In this document: positions 37,005-47,739 of the stretch, piece by piece
How positions within the stretch are numbered: the stretch's first letter is position 1
Layout: each line of letters opens with the position of its first letter
Origin: Drosophila persimilis
Taxonomy: Eukaryota > Arthropoda > Insecta > Diptera > Drosophilidae
Assembly (NCBI RefSeq): GCF_003286085.1
Contig: NW_020825288.1
Location: 12,400,001-12,464,000, forward strand
Direction of reading: 5' to 3'
DNA: 64,000 bases
The notes under the pieces: model-generated
What the model was told of the DNA's origin: nothing
What the model saw: only the letters and a program-made list of their open reading frames with translations
Database searches by the model: none
Made by a program: the position numbers and the translations under genes

Positions 37005-37439
37005 AATAGTCATATCTACCTGCATTAGTGGTTTTTAAATTAATGTTCGCTTGGACCAAAGTCTATAGTTAGCTAAATAGGTTTCATTTTGTACATAGGT
37101 ATAGCACTTCTTTATTTGTAGCTTAGTTTCATCGGGAGAATTAGGTTAAGTATAACCAAATGATTGTCAAATACCTCACTGAACAAAAAATCAAGAGAGC
37201 AAATTAACCGGTAATTTTAAGTGCACTCCACCAAGGTAAAGTATTGCGTAAATCTCCATACCAACCCGCACCCATATCTCGACAACAAACTGGTTTCTGT
37301 ATTAAATTCTTACATGTTATTTATTATTATACAGATTTTGGTTGTGTATTGAAAGCCAAATACTCTTCAAATGTATTCACTCCATTTGTTGTTAATGCTA
37401 AGAAAGATGCGTTACATAAATGATACATACAAATGTATT

Positions 37440-38771
37440 TTAGATCAAGTCGGCCACGTTCATGGGCATCTCGTCGATTTGTGTAGAATAGTATTGCTCA
37501 ATATCGCGCAAAATGCGAATATCATCAGATTTGACAAAGTTAATGGCGACACCCTTGCGTCCAAAACGACCCGATCGGCCAATACGATGGATGTACAGCT
37601 CACGGTTGTTGGGCAAGTCGTAGTTGATGACCAAGGATACTTGCTGCACATCAATGCCGCGCGCCCACACATCTGTGGTGATGAGAACACGCGACTGGCC
37701 GGCGCGGAACTCCTTCATGATCTCATCTCGCTCCTTTTGCGGCATATCGCCGTGCATGGAGCTGACGGTGAAATTAGCCTCGCGCATCTTCTCTGTCAGC
37801 CAGTCCACCTTGCGCTTGGTGTTGCAGAAGATGACAGCCTGGGTGATGGTTAATGTATCGTACAGATCACAGAGGGTGTCGAATTTCCACTCCTCCCGCT
37901 CGACAGCCACAAAGAACTGTTTGATGCCTTCCAGGGTCAACTCATCGCTGTAATGAGGAACGGATTAAAGGTATGCTGAGGGCTTGCGAAAGCATTCTGC
38001 TTACCGCTTGACCAGTATGCGAATGGGATCTGTCATGAACTTTGAGGTCATTTCAAGGATCTCATGAGGCAAGGTGGCAGAGATGAGCACAACCTGCGTT
38101 GCAGGTGGCAAATACCGGTAAACGTCATAGATTTGTTCCTTGAATCCCTTGTTCAGCATCTCATCGGCTTCGTCGAGCACCAGCATCTTGATGGCTCTCG
38201 TGCGCAGAACACGCCGCTTAATCATGTCAAACACACGTCCAGGGGTGCCGCTCACAATGTGCTGGCCGTAGTCCAGCTTGCGAATGTCCTCGCCCAGATT
38301 TGTACCGCCAATGCACACGTGACACAGCACATTCATCATATCGCCCAGGGCCAGTATGACCTTCTGGATTTGTACCGCCAACTCGCGGGTGGGAGACAGA
38401 CACAGCACCTGCGTCTCCCGCAAAGTGGTGTCCAGACTCTGCAGAATGGATATGGAGAATGTGGCCGTTTTGCCTGTACCAGACTGAGCCTGAGCAATAA
38501 CATCGCGTCCCTTTACAATGGGCTTGATGCTCCGCTGCTGAATAGCCGAAGGCTTCTCAAAACCTAGACATTAGTTAAAGGTTAATAACTGTATCGCTTA
38601 CATGGCACAGTGAGTATACACACAACACAACAACTTACCGTACGCATAGATGCCGCGTAGCAGCTCTTCCTTCAGATTCATGGCATTAAAAGTGGGTATT
38701 ACCTCCACATCTTCGCTGGTCTCGAACTCAACGTTCGAGAGATCCTCGGCCTGGGCATTCTTGCGCGCCAT
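37440..38771 (-). CDS. eIF4AIII: eIF4AIII, DEAD-box helicase of the exon-junction complex
   Basis: Three coding exons: 38639-38771, 38005-38563 and 37440-37947, with GTAAG donors and CTAG/ACAG acceptors, all in phase; 399 aa, the standard length. The N-terminus [20 protein letters not shown] is typical of eIF4AIII rather than eIF4A. All helicase motifs are visible: [10 protein letters not shown] (I), PTREL (Ia), LDEADEM (II), SAT (III), ARGID (V) and [11 protein letters not shown] (VI). It clamps spliced mRNA within the exon-junction complex (with Mago, Y14 and Barentsz), which directs mRNA localisation and nuclear export. A perfect DRE lies about 140 bp upstream of the start codon. Confidence 0.97.
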
Positions 38772-38910
38772 TCTTACTGTGTTTTATAAATTATCGGCTG
38801 AGTATTTCTAAAAAGTCGGTCGGCTAAAATATTTTTTCTAACTTTCACACAATGCGGTTGGGGATGGAAAATCAGCGTCGATTTTTCTCAAAGCAACCAT
38901 CGATATGCTA

Positions 38911-38918
38911 TATCGATA
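38911..38918. promoter_or_regulatory. DRE (DREF site) upstream of eIF4AIII
   Basis: A perfect TATCGATA, next to a further ATCGATATG at 38899-38907, about 140 bp upstream of the eIF4AIII ATG. DREF sites are characteristic of housekeeping promoters in Drosophila. Confidence 0.65.
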
Positions 38919-38959
38919 TATCGCTTAAACACTTAACCCCCCTTTATTTAAACAGGATA

Positions 38960-39415
38960 ACAACTTGAATTAAACCACATACAGTATAGATGTGTTGCTG
39001 GTATGGGAATTTGTATACCCTATTTCGTTAATATTATATAAAGACACTGTTTTTCCAAACTGCTTTCAAACGTAATTAATAAAGACCTTGTCTTAGATTG
39101 CATTTTGTTGGCCTATTCATGCATTTGATAAGATTCTTGTATATAAATTCTGATCCCAGTACCAGTTCTTGGTCTCTGTAAGAAGAATACTAATTGCAAA
39201 ATATCGTTTAAAACATAGACTGACTAGTTTCTGCATTAATTAGAGCCTGGGATGTCAAATATTTTCTCAGTTCTATAACATCCATTTCCTCCAGGGTATG
39301 TGATCATGGAATGGGACTCGTTTGTTGTGAACCGGGTACTGCCAAATCTATTTTCCGTCGAATATTCCCAGCTATATGATTGATGAATCAATTTTCTACC
39401 CGATAGGCTAATCTT
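38960..39415 (-). repeat. Dispersed repeat family, inverted copy
   Basis: The reverse complement of this segment aligns with 34660-34960. Examples are ACCCTGG...GGAAATGGAT...TATAGAACTGAG and AATTACGTTT...CAG.TTGGA.AAACAG ending in AACGAAATAGGGTATA. It is non-coding. Together with the copy at 34.4-35.4 kb it flanks Coq2 and eIF4AIII as an inverted pair. Confidence 0.65.
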
Positions 39416-39528
39416 AAGGACTCTCTTTTATTGTGGTCAAAGCATTAGACGTGAAAGAGAGCCAATCCCATTGCTTGCCCATATTAATCCCAAAGTATAT
39501 ATTTAACAAAATATAAACACATTATTTT

Positions 39529-40305
39529 TTACAAGGGAAACTTGCCTAGTTCTAACATCCCCCTTTTTCGCCTCAGGGATTGCAGATCTCTCCTTTTCAG
39601 AGTCCTCAGCCTGTCACCTGCCTCTTCCATCGTATCGATTCGCTGTTGCGCCTGTTTGGCGGCACAGTTTGCCTTCTTGGCGCTTGCCCTGGTAGCTTCG
39701 AGATCAGCCAGGACCTCTTTCATACACTTCTTCAGGTACTGCACCCGGCGCTTGGCAGTTTGAAGCAGTTTTCGCTTCTCCATCGCCTCCCGTTTCGCAT
39801 TTTCTGCAACGGTGCAAATTTTCGCTAGATTTGCTTGGACCTCCTCGTACAGACATTTCAGCATAGCGTAGTTTTTCTTGTTGCTGTTTTTAATCCGCCT
39901 GACCATTGTAGCTACAGAAGAACTGCTGGCAGTAGCCTTCTTAATTTCCTTGATGACCTGCTTGATGTGGCCAAGACTGTTCTGGAGAGCCTGCACCAGC
40001 TGCTTTTTGCCAGCAAGTACCGTTTCGGCAGCCTTCGCTGCAGCCATCGCCTTATCAGCCAGCTGCGTCTTAGCCCTGTTTCCGGCCTTCTCCCCGGCAC
40101 TCGGTTGCGCATCCTTGGCGCTTTTGGCCTCCGTAGCCGCCTTCGAGGCAATACTGCTCGACTTGTGATTTATTTTGCAGGGCTTGCAGTTTCCTGGCTT
40201 ATGGCGATTGTCGCATTTCTTGATTGCCTCTGAGCTCACTGAAGCTCTGAAGCTCTGAAGAATGACGCTCACTACGAACACCATAACCAAGAGCTTGCAA
40301 CGCAT
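39529..40305 (-). CDS. DUF745 secreted coiled-coil protein 1
   Basis: A single exon, 258 aa. A signal peptide (MRCKLLVMVFVVSVILQSFR) is followed by a short Cys-containing segment (CDNRHKPGNCKPC). A long Ala/Lys/Glu-rich helical coiled coil follows (for example ASKAATEAKSAKDA, TQLADKAMAAAKAAETVLAG, KKQLVQALQNSLGHIKQVIK), and the C-terminus is basic. The pattern SNIAxKAAxEAKxAxDxQ...QLADKAxAAAxAAExxLAGK is shared with the two genes that follow and is the hallmark of the insect DUF745 family, whose function is unknown. It is transcribed divergently from the next gene; only 123 bp separate the two start codons, so the promoter is probably shared. It is the most basic of the three proteins. Confidence 0.82.
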   Translation of the reverse strand: MRCKLLVMVFVVSVILQSFRASVSSEAIKKCDNRHKPGNCKPCKINHKSSSIASKAATEAKSAKDAQPSAGEKAGNRAKTQLADKAMAAAKAAETVLAGKKQLVQALQNSLGHIKQVIKEIKKATASSSSVATMVRRIKNSNKKNYAMLKCLYEEVQANLAKICTVAENAKREAMEKRKLLQTAKRRVQYLKKCMKEVLADLEATRASAKKANCAAKQAQQRIDTMEEAGDRLRTLKRRDLQSLRRKRGMLELGKFPL

Positions 40306-40428
40306 TGGGAATATCTCATCTTACACAAATCTCCAAGCCTATTATCTGAATAACACAATATCGTTCTGTCAAAAGTGTCAAGTCCAAGTTTTCAGTACTC
40401 AAATTAATTGAGAATATTATTATACAAA
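40306..40428. promoter_or_regulatory. Shared divergent promoter of two DUF745 genes
   Basis: The 123 bp between opposite start codons must hold both 5' UTRs and cores. AT-rich TATTATTATACAAAATG lies just before the plus-strand ATG. No single convincing TATA or initiator pair was fixed. Confidence 0.45.
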
Positions 40429-41278
40429 ATGCTTATCGAGAATATGATTCGAGCTTTGTTGGTATTTGTGGCCATTGCTTGGGTTCTCAGTGATGCCTAC
40501 ACAATGGAAGAGGTAAGATGGGATCATTCCCAAAACCATACATTGAGGAGAGACACTTTCTCCACAGTCCTACAATGATTTATCCAACGAGGTGCTCGAT
40601 GACCCCGAGGGAGGTTGTCGTGATGGAGGTGGCGGCGGCGGCGGCTCCAACTGCCAAATCAATATGTCTGGTGTTGGCAAGCAGAAAACCTCCAACATAG
40701 CACAGAAAGCCGCACAGGAGGCTAAAGATGCCTCTGATTCGCAGATTTTGGCCGCTGAGGATGCTGCACGACATGTGAAACAACAATTGGCCGATAAGGC
40801 CCTGGCTGCAGCCAACGCCGCAGAGGCTGCTCTTGCAGGGAAACAGCAAATCGTCGAACAGCTGGAATCAGAGGTACATGAGGGTGAGCTGGTCGTCCAG
40901 GAAGAGGGCGCCGCGCTTCAGACCACTCAGAGCACTGCAGCAGCTGCAGCCCAGGCCGCGGATATGGCTGGTATCCAAGTCAAAACAGTCTCCGAAGCCG
41001 TGAAGAATGCCCAAGCCAATGTGGCCAACTCGGAAGTGGTGTCCAATGGCGCTCAGCAGGAGCTCTCCGAGAAGCAGCAGCTCGTGGAGGCCGCTAAGAA
41101 GCGCGTGGAGCTGCTAATCAAGCAACTTGAATGCGCTAAGAATGACTTCAAGAAAACCAAGAAGCTGGCTGAGAAGGCGGCCTGTGCTGCACAGGAGGCA
41201 AGACAACGGGCCTCGCGGGAGCGTCGCCGAGTGGAGCTGCGCGACAAGTTGATGCAACGCTATAGACGCTGCCACTAA
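40429..41278 (+). CDS. DUF745 secreted coiled-coil protein 2
   Basis: Exon 1 is 40429-40512 (signal peptide MIRALLVFVAIAWVLSDAYT) and exon 2 is 40568-41278, with a 55-bp intron (GTAAGA/CCACAG) in phase 0; 264 aa. After a Gly tract (GGGGGGG) comes a long alanine-rich coiled coil (TSNIAQKAAQEAKDASDSQI; KQQLADKALAAANAAEAALA; then QQELSEKQQLVEAAKKRVEL). The C-terminus is Arg-rich (RASRERRRVELRDKLMQRYR). It belongs to the DUF745 family. The family is insect-specific and its biochemical role is unknown; the composition indicates an extracellular fibrous or structural protein (inference). It closely resembles protein 1 in the central ~150 residues, so the two are local duplicates now in divergent orientation. 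Confidence 0.85.
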
Positions 41279-41289
41279 GATTGACAATT

Positions 41290-42310
41290 ATTTGCGTTTA
41301 TTTTTTAATAAATTGTGTTTGCTTCCGATTCCTACTCCGACTCCATGTTCACACGCAGATCACCGAGGAAGCGAAGCTATCAACGGACACGGGCGTCGCA
41401 TCTGGCCAACTCCGATTTACGAGCATGCTGCCTGGGAGCGGAGCAGATAGTTTAAAGCGGCTCGTGGCAATTAGAGGCTCTTCCATAATTACCCATGCGG
41501 CAATAGCAGTGGCAGTGGCTGTAAATTATCCAATCCTCCAGCATGGTAGCATTGACCCAGCCCCATTGTTGGTGTGGTGTGGAACCAATTGGCGCTGCGG
41601 GGCCAACTCATAAAGAAAACGGACACCGGACCACGGACCACGGACGACGACCGACGTCCAACGGGTTTGGACTTTCATCGCGACACAGACCGAGCGAACA
41701 CTTTGTTTATAAATACATGGCGCCTCCGCAGACCTGCTGGCAATCGTCGAGAGGTCTCCACCGGATTTACAAAAGACATCGAAGCTCACTGCTTTTCCAA
41801 AGTCGAAAGTAAAAGCGTTTTTCTAGCGAACCCGTCCATCGACTTTGGTTTTGCTGTGCGGGACGGGACCTTGTGCTGGAGGTCTATCGTCAACTGGCAT
41901 TAGATACGGTTTGCCCACGCTCCAGTCAGGACGTGCACTCGAGAGGTGTGTTGTGTGCATTTATTATCAGCAGTTGTCTGTCAAATTGAGTGATTCGTGT
42001 CCAGTTTTGTGCCACCAGTGATGGTAAGGCGGTCCTGGCCTTAAAAGCAAACTGGTTCTTCTCTGGAACGATACGATAAGCAGGCTGGATGTGACACACA
42101 AACTGTTTGCCGGCCATCCTAGACCGAAGAAAGTGCACTTCATCTGTTAGCTAGCAAGCCTTAGCTAACCATATAACCGGTTACATTGCCTCGATTGAAA
42201 GCCCCATTAATAAATTCGATTTGCTTATACGAGTACCTGTGCAGTGATCTCGAGACTTCCGGTTAAGCGATTTCTTCTCCAGCCCGTCATAGTTTGATTG
42301 CATAATTGTA
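41290..42310. other. Interval between DUF745 genes 2 and 3
   Basis: No supported coding region. TATAAATA at about 41708 and an initiator-like CCAGTCAGGACGTG at about 41923 could belong to a non-coding 5' exon of DUF745 gene 3, but this is not demonstrable from sequence. Confidence 0.4.
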
Positions 42311-42314
42311 AGCG

Positions 42315-43410
42315 ATGCCATCGGCTATGCAGCTGCTGCTCCTGACAATGCTGTTGGGTAAGCGTCGCCATACCTTCCTTCCTAGTTTGCCTATGCAAAT
42401 TCAATATGGCCTTAAATATTTCCCGCAATTAACCAGCAGCCACGCCAGCGCTGGGACTGGGACGCAAGGTGAAGCGGAAGGACGCACACTACCATCTAAA
42501 TGTGCCTCCGCCACCACCGCCGTCACCACAGGAGCACCAGGGTCACCAACAACACCAGCAACACCAACAACACCAACAAGCCACGCTGATCGAACACGAA
42601 GTGCCACCGTATTCATTCGAAGCCATTAACCACGACGAGTTTGAGCCGGCCAAGAGTCCGCATCTGAACGGACAAGCCACGCGTTACGAAAGCTCCGACT
42701 ACATTGTTCACAGCATACAAGGCGGCGGGGGCGGCCAGGGGGGCGGATATCTGGCGGACAATGGGCTGCGAAGCATTGCGAAGGGATCGGCGGATACAGC
42801 CATTTCGGCTGTTGCCAGTCAGAATGCAGCCGGAAAACAGGCCTCATACGTCGCCAAGAGTACGCTGGCCCAGGCAGCAGCTCAAGCAGCCGGCACAGCC
42901 GTGGCTGTGCTCAAGGGTAAGGAGGTACTATTGCACCGGTTGGAGGATCAGAGCGTGGAGGCACACAAGGCAATGGAGAACGAGCTGACGCAGCTGCAGC
43001 AGGCTAAACGATCGGCGAAAGCTGCTCAATATGCTGCCCAGCAGGCCATCAACCATGTGAGCGTCCTCACGGCGGCACTCAACAATGCCCAATCCGCATC
43101 TGAACTCGCCCAAAAGTCTGCGTCCGAGGCAGCTGCTGAATTGGCCTCACAAATCGATATGGTGGCCCAGGCAAAGACTAAGCTGGAGCATGCTGAGTCG
43201 CAAGCCTACGGCGCTCGCTTGGATTATGAGGAGACTCGCGATGCGGCGGAGAAGGCTACACTGTCCGCGCAGGAGGCACAGCTCAATGCCAACGATGCTG
43301 CTCTGCACGCCAATGTCGAGCTCAGTGAAGCGGTTCACATTCATGACAAAAGCGATCGCAATGTGGTGGAACCGGCCCGGGGCCCGCCACGCCATCGTCG
43401 TCGACCGTAA
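42315..43410 (+). CDS. DUF745 secreted coiled-coil protein 3
   Basis: Exon 1 is 42315-42357 (MPSAMQLLLLTMLL, signal-peptide start), donor GTAAGC; exon 2 begins 42437 (or 42440) and ends 43410; 338 aa (or 337). The acceptor is a CAGCAG tandem (NAGNAG), so one Ala can be included or skipped. The N-terminal region is Pro/Gln/His-rich (VPPPPPPSPQEH, HQQHQQHQQHQQ), then a Gly-rich patch (GGGGGQGGGY). The DUF745 coiled coil follows (DTAISAVASQNAAGKQASYV; AKSTLAQAAAQAAGTAVAVL). It is longer and less basic than its two neighbours but clearly the same family. It ends RGPPRHRRRP, keeping the basic C-terminus. Confidence 0.83.
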
Positions 43411-43789
43411 TCGTCTACAGCACACTTCCACCGGTCACGTCACTAAGTAAAGTGTTTTGGAAGCTTCAATTTAAACTTATTTATTTATTTTCCATATATT
43501 GACTATAAGTTTTTTTATCCTGTTAATAAATCATAGTTTGAGAAAGTGACGATCCACAAGAGGTTTTTCAAAAGTTGAAGACATATTTTCGGTATATAAT
43601 GGTATACTTCATTCCTTATTAATTGAATTTCTAAATGTATATTTAAGAACCTATGCACCATACGCACTTCTTTTAAATTTTCGCTATCTCAACCTGGTAC
43701 TGGACTGCATTTTTATTCTTGACAATCAAACTTTCAAACTTACGCGCGCACCCCCATATCCAGTCGATAGTATCGTGTGGTGGTATTTT

Positions 43790-44010
43790 CCTTTCGCAAA
43801 AAAATGTCCCTTCATTCCATACACACGTGATATTGACCTTTTTTTAAACTTTATTTTACACACAATAAAAAAAAGATAATATTTAAAATAAGACTATCTT
43901 GTAGAAAATTTATTCATCAATCAGATAAATTTAACTGTTCAGGGCTGAGAGTCCTAGTTAGCTAATAATATTCAACCGAATATGAAAATCGAGGAATATG
44001 ATGGATTTAT
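43790..44010 (+). repeat. Dispersed repeat family, copy 4
   Basis: AAAATGTCCCTTCATTCC and the later TTAGCTAATAATATTCAACCGAAT match the block at 34545-34600 and 35320-35345. It ends only a few bases before the promoter elements of tex. Confidence 0.6.
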
Positions 44011-44024
44011 AAATAAAAATGAGA

Positions 44025-44091
44025 CGGTATATTTTGGTATATTTCCGAGGGTCGGACGGTATATTTTAACGATAAGTCCGCGGTCACACTG
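44025..44091 (+). promoter_or_regulatory. tex core promoter: three motif-6 elements plus motif 1
   Basis: CGGTATATTTT at 44025-44035, TGGTATATTT at 44035-44044 and CGGTATATTTT at 44057-44067 are followed by CGGTCACACTG at 44081-44091, a perfect Ohler motif 1 (M1BP site). Transcription is expected to begin close to motif 1, giving a 5' UTR of about 80-90 nt before the ATG at 44177. Confidence 0.75.
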
Positions 44092-44176
44092 CCTGGTTTG
44101 ACAGCATTTGTTTACAAATAAAACATTTTTTTTTCTAAATAAAAAACTGAAAAAACAATTGAATTAACTGAGAGCT

Positions 44177-45256
44177 ATGAACCGTACAGAGCAGACATTT
44201 GAGGACCTGAGGTCGTTCTTTCGAAGTCACAGCAAAATACGCGAGCAGCGGGCCCACACGTCCAAGGTAAGAAGCTGGTCGAAAAATTGAGGCATTTTCA
44301 CGAAACAAATGTCTGAGGCAGGTTCACTCCGTCTGCTGGAATGCTGATGGTCGCCACTTGGCATCGGGTTCATTTGACAAGACCGTGGCGGTGTACTCCT
44401 TGGAACGCGATCGCCTCATCAAGGGCATCATATACCGGGGGCACACCGCGTCCGTGGACCAGTTGTGCTGGCACAAAACCGATCCAAATCAGTTTGCCAC
44501 TGCGAGTGGCGATAAGACCGTTCGCATCTGGGACATACGCGCTGGGAAATGTGCTTCAGTGACCAACACCAAGGGCGAGAACATAAACATAGCCTGGTCT
44601 CCGGATGGCAAGACGATTGCGGTGGGCAACAAGGAAGACCTAATCACATTCATTGACACGCGCACGAACAAAATACGCGTCGAGGAGCAGTTCAGCTGTG
44701 AAGTAAATGAGATATCATGGAACAATACAAACGATTTGTTCTTCCTCACCAACGGCATGGGCTGCATTAATGTGCTAAGCTATCCCAGCCTGGAGCACCA
44801 ACTGACACTCAAAGGGCATCCTGCCAACTGCATTTGCATCGAGTTCGGACCCACAGGTGGGAAAAAAACCTTGCATATATCTGAGTATTTTGTAATGCTT
44901 TCCTGTTCTCCTTCTCAGGTAAATATTTTGCCACTGGTTCAGCCGATGCCCAGGTCTCGCTTTGGGACGCCACCGAACTGGCCTGCCTGCGCATGATTAG
45001 CCGCCTGGAGTGGCCTGTTCGTACCATATCCTTTAGTCACGATGAACGACTGATAGCCTCTGCCAGCGAGGATCTTCTCATTGACGTTGCCTTCACGGAG
45101 ACGGGGGAACGTATCACCGACATTCATGTCGATGCCTCTACTTTCACAGTGGCCTGGCATCCAAAACAGTACCTCTTAGCCTATGCCTGCGACGAGAAGG
45201 ACATCGAACGGCGCCGCGATATTGGCAATGTTAAAATATACGGCTTTCCTGAGTAG
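44177..45256 (+). CDS. tex: THO complex subunit 3 (tex / THOC3), WD40 protein
   Basis: Coding exons 44177-44266, 44322-44856 and 44919-45256 (introns of 55 and 62 bp, GTAAGA/GTGGGA donors, CAG acceptors), all in phase; 320 aa. It starts MNRTEQTFEDLRSFFRSHSK, followed by seven WD40-type blades (SVCWNADGRHLASGSFDKTV; ATASGDKTVRIWDIRAGKC; INIAWSPDGKTIAVG; GSADAQVSLWDATEL; ISFSHDERLIASASED; TVAWHPKQYLLAYACDEK). The length and first helix match THOC3/TEX1. It is a nuclear component of THO/TREX, coupling transcription to mRNA packaging and export. Corresponds to D. melanogaster tex (CG9615, from memory). The promoter is of clear housekeeping type. Confidence 0.93.
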
Positions 45257-46430
45257 ACCTAAGGATAGTAAAGAGTTTGTTTATTATTCAATCATCTAAT
45301 GCACTGCTCTCTTTTGATTGATGGTGGGCCAGCTGCTGCTGCAGCAGGATGCTCTAGAAATTATAAACTTTGGACTTGACAGAGTCACGTAACCTGCAGG
45401 CAAGTGGATTATCAATTTCGAAGCTCCACTCGCGTACGTGTGCGATGAAATTGAGCGGCTTCGGCATCTACTGCAACTGAAGTTTTTATCATCCTACGGA
45501 CAAGCGACCAGTTCGGTTTTTATTGCATTAAAGAAGCTCCGTGCGCCCGCTGATGTAACCGGCTGTCTGCCAGCCTAATGTTGTACTTGTTGCCAGGCAT
45601 CAATCACCATGGGAGGAGAGGAGGAACTTTTACTCTTACTACGACTTGAACTGCGCTTTTATCACGCAAATAACGACAGCGGGATCTGTCTACGAGTAGA
45701 TGATGATGCCCCCGCCTTTGGAGCAGTTTATGGTTACGGCTTCTTACATTTTAAGCTATTAGTCAGTGGCAACACTTTGGGTTTGGAGTGGGCCTTAGAA
45801 CGAGATTGCATCTGTCGCCGATTTGCTGCGACTAGCAGCAGGACAAGTCGTAGTGGGCCAAAGGTCAATGTCACTCTGCTGCAGATGTTTACACAGGCTG
45901 GCGTATAAATTGGCTCCATTAACCAAAAAACTTGAGGGAGAGGAGACATGAGAAGAAGCTGAAGGAAGTGCTTGTGCAGTGTTTGTGTCGGATGACTGGT
46001 GCGATGCGGGTGGATGGGCGATTGTTATTAGTTTGCCTTCTGTTTCTATTTCTTTTTCTCACCCTTGAACTATAAGTATCAGCACCAGCCCTGCCTCATG
46101 GTGATAGGTGTCATTGGATTCTTCCACATACGAGTACCTCCCTCGCTCCAAGTGCCATTCCCCACCCACTCAAAAACGAATAGCATTAATATTTGTGCAC
46201 TATTTAAAATTTTAGATACATTTTGCATTGAAATTCCGGCTTCTGAATTGCAGGCAGATAGGGTTTGGTCTACATGCACATGCACTCGATAACGTTCTTA
46301 ATTGTGATTAATTAGTTTTCCCACCCATTTATTGGCCAAAATAAACTTAAACGAAACCAATCTACCGTGTAAAACCAGAATTAGGTGTATAGCGATCCAG
46401 CTACTTTTACAACGATCTAGCCCAGGATCG
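45257..46430. other. Intergenic stretch, nothing supported
   Basis: Short ORFs without domains or splice support. No transposon ends were recognised before the LINE relic at about 46440. Confidence 0.55.
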
Positions 46431-46439
46431 AGAGCGCAC

Positions 46440-47480
46440 TTCACAAAAAAAAGTATGCACAGGGAGCATTTGTTGACATTTCCGGAGCTTTTAATAACGT
46501 GGACACAATCGCAATAACAAGTCGCCTAGAAGCGAATAACATACACCCAGCAATAAACCTTTGGATCAAGAACCTCCTAAGTTGTAGACGGGTGCAATTG
46601 GAGTGTGGCACCGCTTCCATGGTAAAAGGGACACACAGAGGCATACCTCAGGGTGGAATCCTGTCGCCACTACTGTAGAATCTGGTGGTCGACGACCTCA
46701 TCAAGAGATTTGAAAGGAATGCCCCAAAAATAACAGCTTATGCAGATGACATAAGAATACTTATTACGGGTGTATGTCCATCGACCCTCAGCTCCTTAAT
46801 GGAACGTACACTCAGAGAGATACGCGAGTGGGCGGAAGAGGTAGCACTCAGCATCAACACGGACAAGACGGACCTCATCCTTTTTACCAAGAGGTACAAG
46901 CTACCGATATGGGCCCACCGAAAATTTACAAAACTAGGCTGACTCCAAAAGCACAGGTGAAACACCTGGACTGGACAGCAAGCTGGCATGGAGACCCAAT
47001 ATAGTGGAAAGGGTGAAGAAGGCCACCATTGCGCTTTATACATCCAAGAAGATGATCAGCAGGACATGGGGCCTGTCAGCTGCTCTAATGCACTGGATGA
47101 ACATCACGGTTACAAGCTACCGAAAAGAAGACATACCATAAGCTTATGGAAAAGACTCAGCGACAGGCTCTGCTCTGTATTACAGGGGCGCTGCGGTCAA
47201 CCCCAACAAAAGCACTGTCCTGGGAATCGACACCCTGGACTTTCACGATCGCCTGATTGCAGGAAAGGCAGCACAGCGCCCAATCGCATCAGGAAATATG
47301 TCGCCACAAGGATACGGGCACAGCTCAATTGGCAGGGACATTACCAGATCCACTGATTACATGATCCCCCAAACTTGTCTCGACATCAAAACTGTCTCAT
47401 CTCTGGGACCCGAATACTGGAAAAAGGGAAGGGACCAAGTTGAACACCTCAATATGTACGGACGGAACCTAAGCTAACCT
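46440..47480 (+). mobile_element. Degenerate LOA-clade non-LTR retrotransposon
   Basis: The frame starting at about 46466 reads AFVDISGAFNNVDTIAI, then IPQGGILSPLL, a stop (TAG near 46677), NLVVDDLIKRF, TAYADDIRIL (the YADD catalytic box) and TDLILFTKRYKLP. These are fingers, palm and YADD motifs of LINE reverse transcriptase. The wording is closest to the LOA clade (Bilbo/Trim-type, known from the obscura group). Downstream, frame-shifted pieces (VERVKKATIALYTSKKMISR; TWGLSAALMHWM) continue the element to a 3' end near 47480. Several stops and frameshifts make it inactive. It lacks the 5' half. Confidence 0.75.
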
Positions 47481-47739
47481 AACCTGGTCCCGGATACGTA
47501 TTATTTATCCGAGAAGAAAATATCTGGCGGAAAAATTCTCGATATCTACATCCTTCCTACATGTCATGTCCGACTTGCTCCACCTGGCGACGCGCATGTC
47601 ATTTTACATTTGCAGATTCAGCGCTCCTCCCCTCCATTCAGCACAGACCAATGTATCGCCATTCAGCGCTCTTTCCATGTTAGAAAATTCACTCGCATGC
47701 GATAATTTTGTCATGTGTCAAAAATGACAAAAATAACGT

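Noticed and set aside
45609..45908. 99-aa plus-strand ORF 3' of tex
   Set aside because: No recognisable domain and no splice or promoter support.
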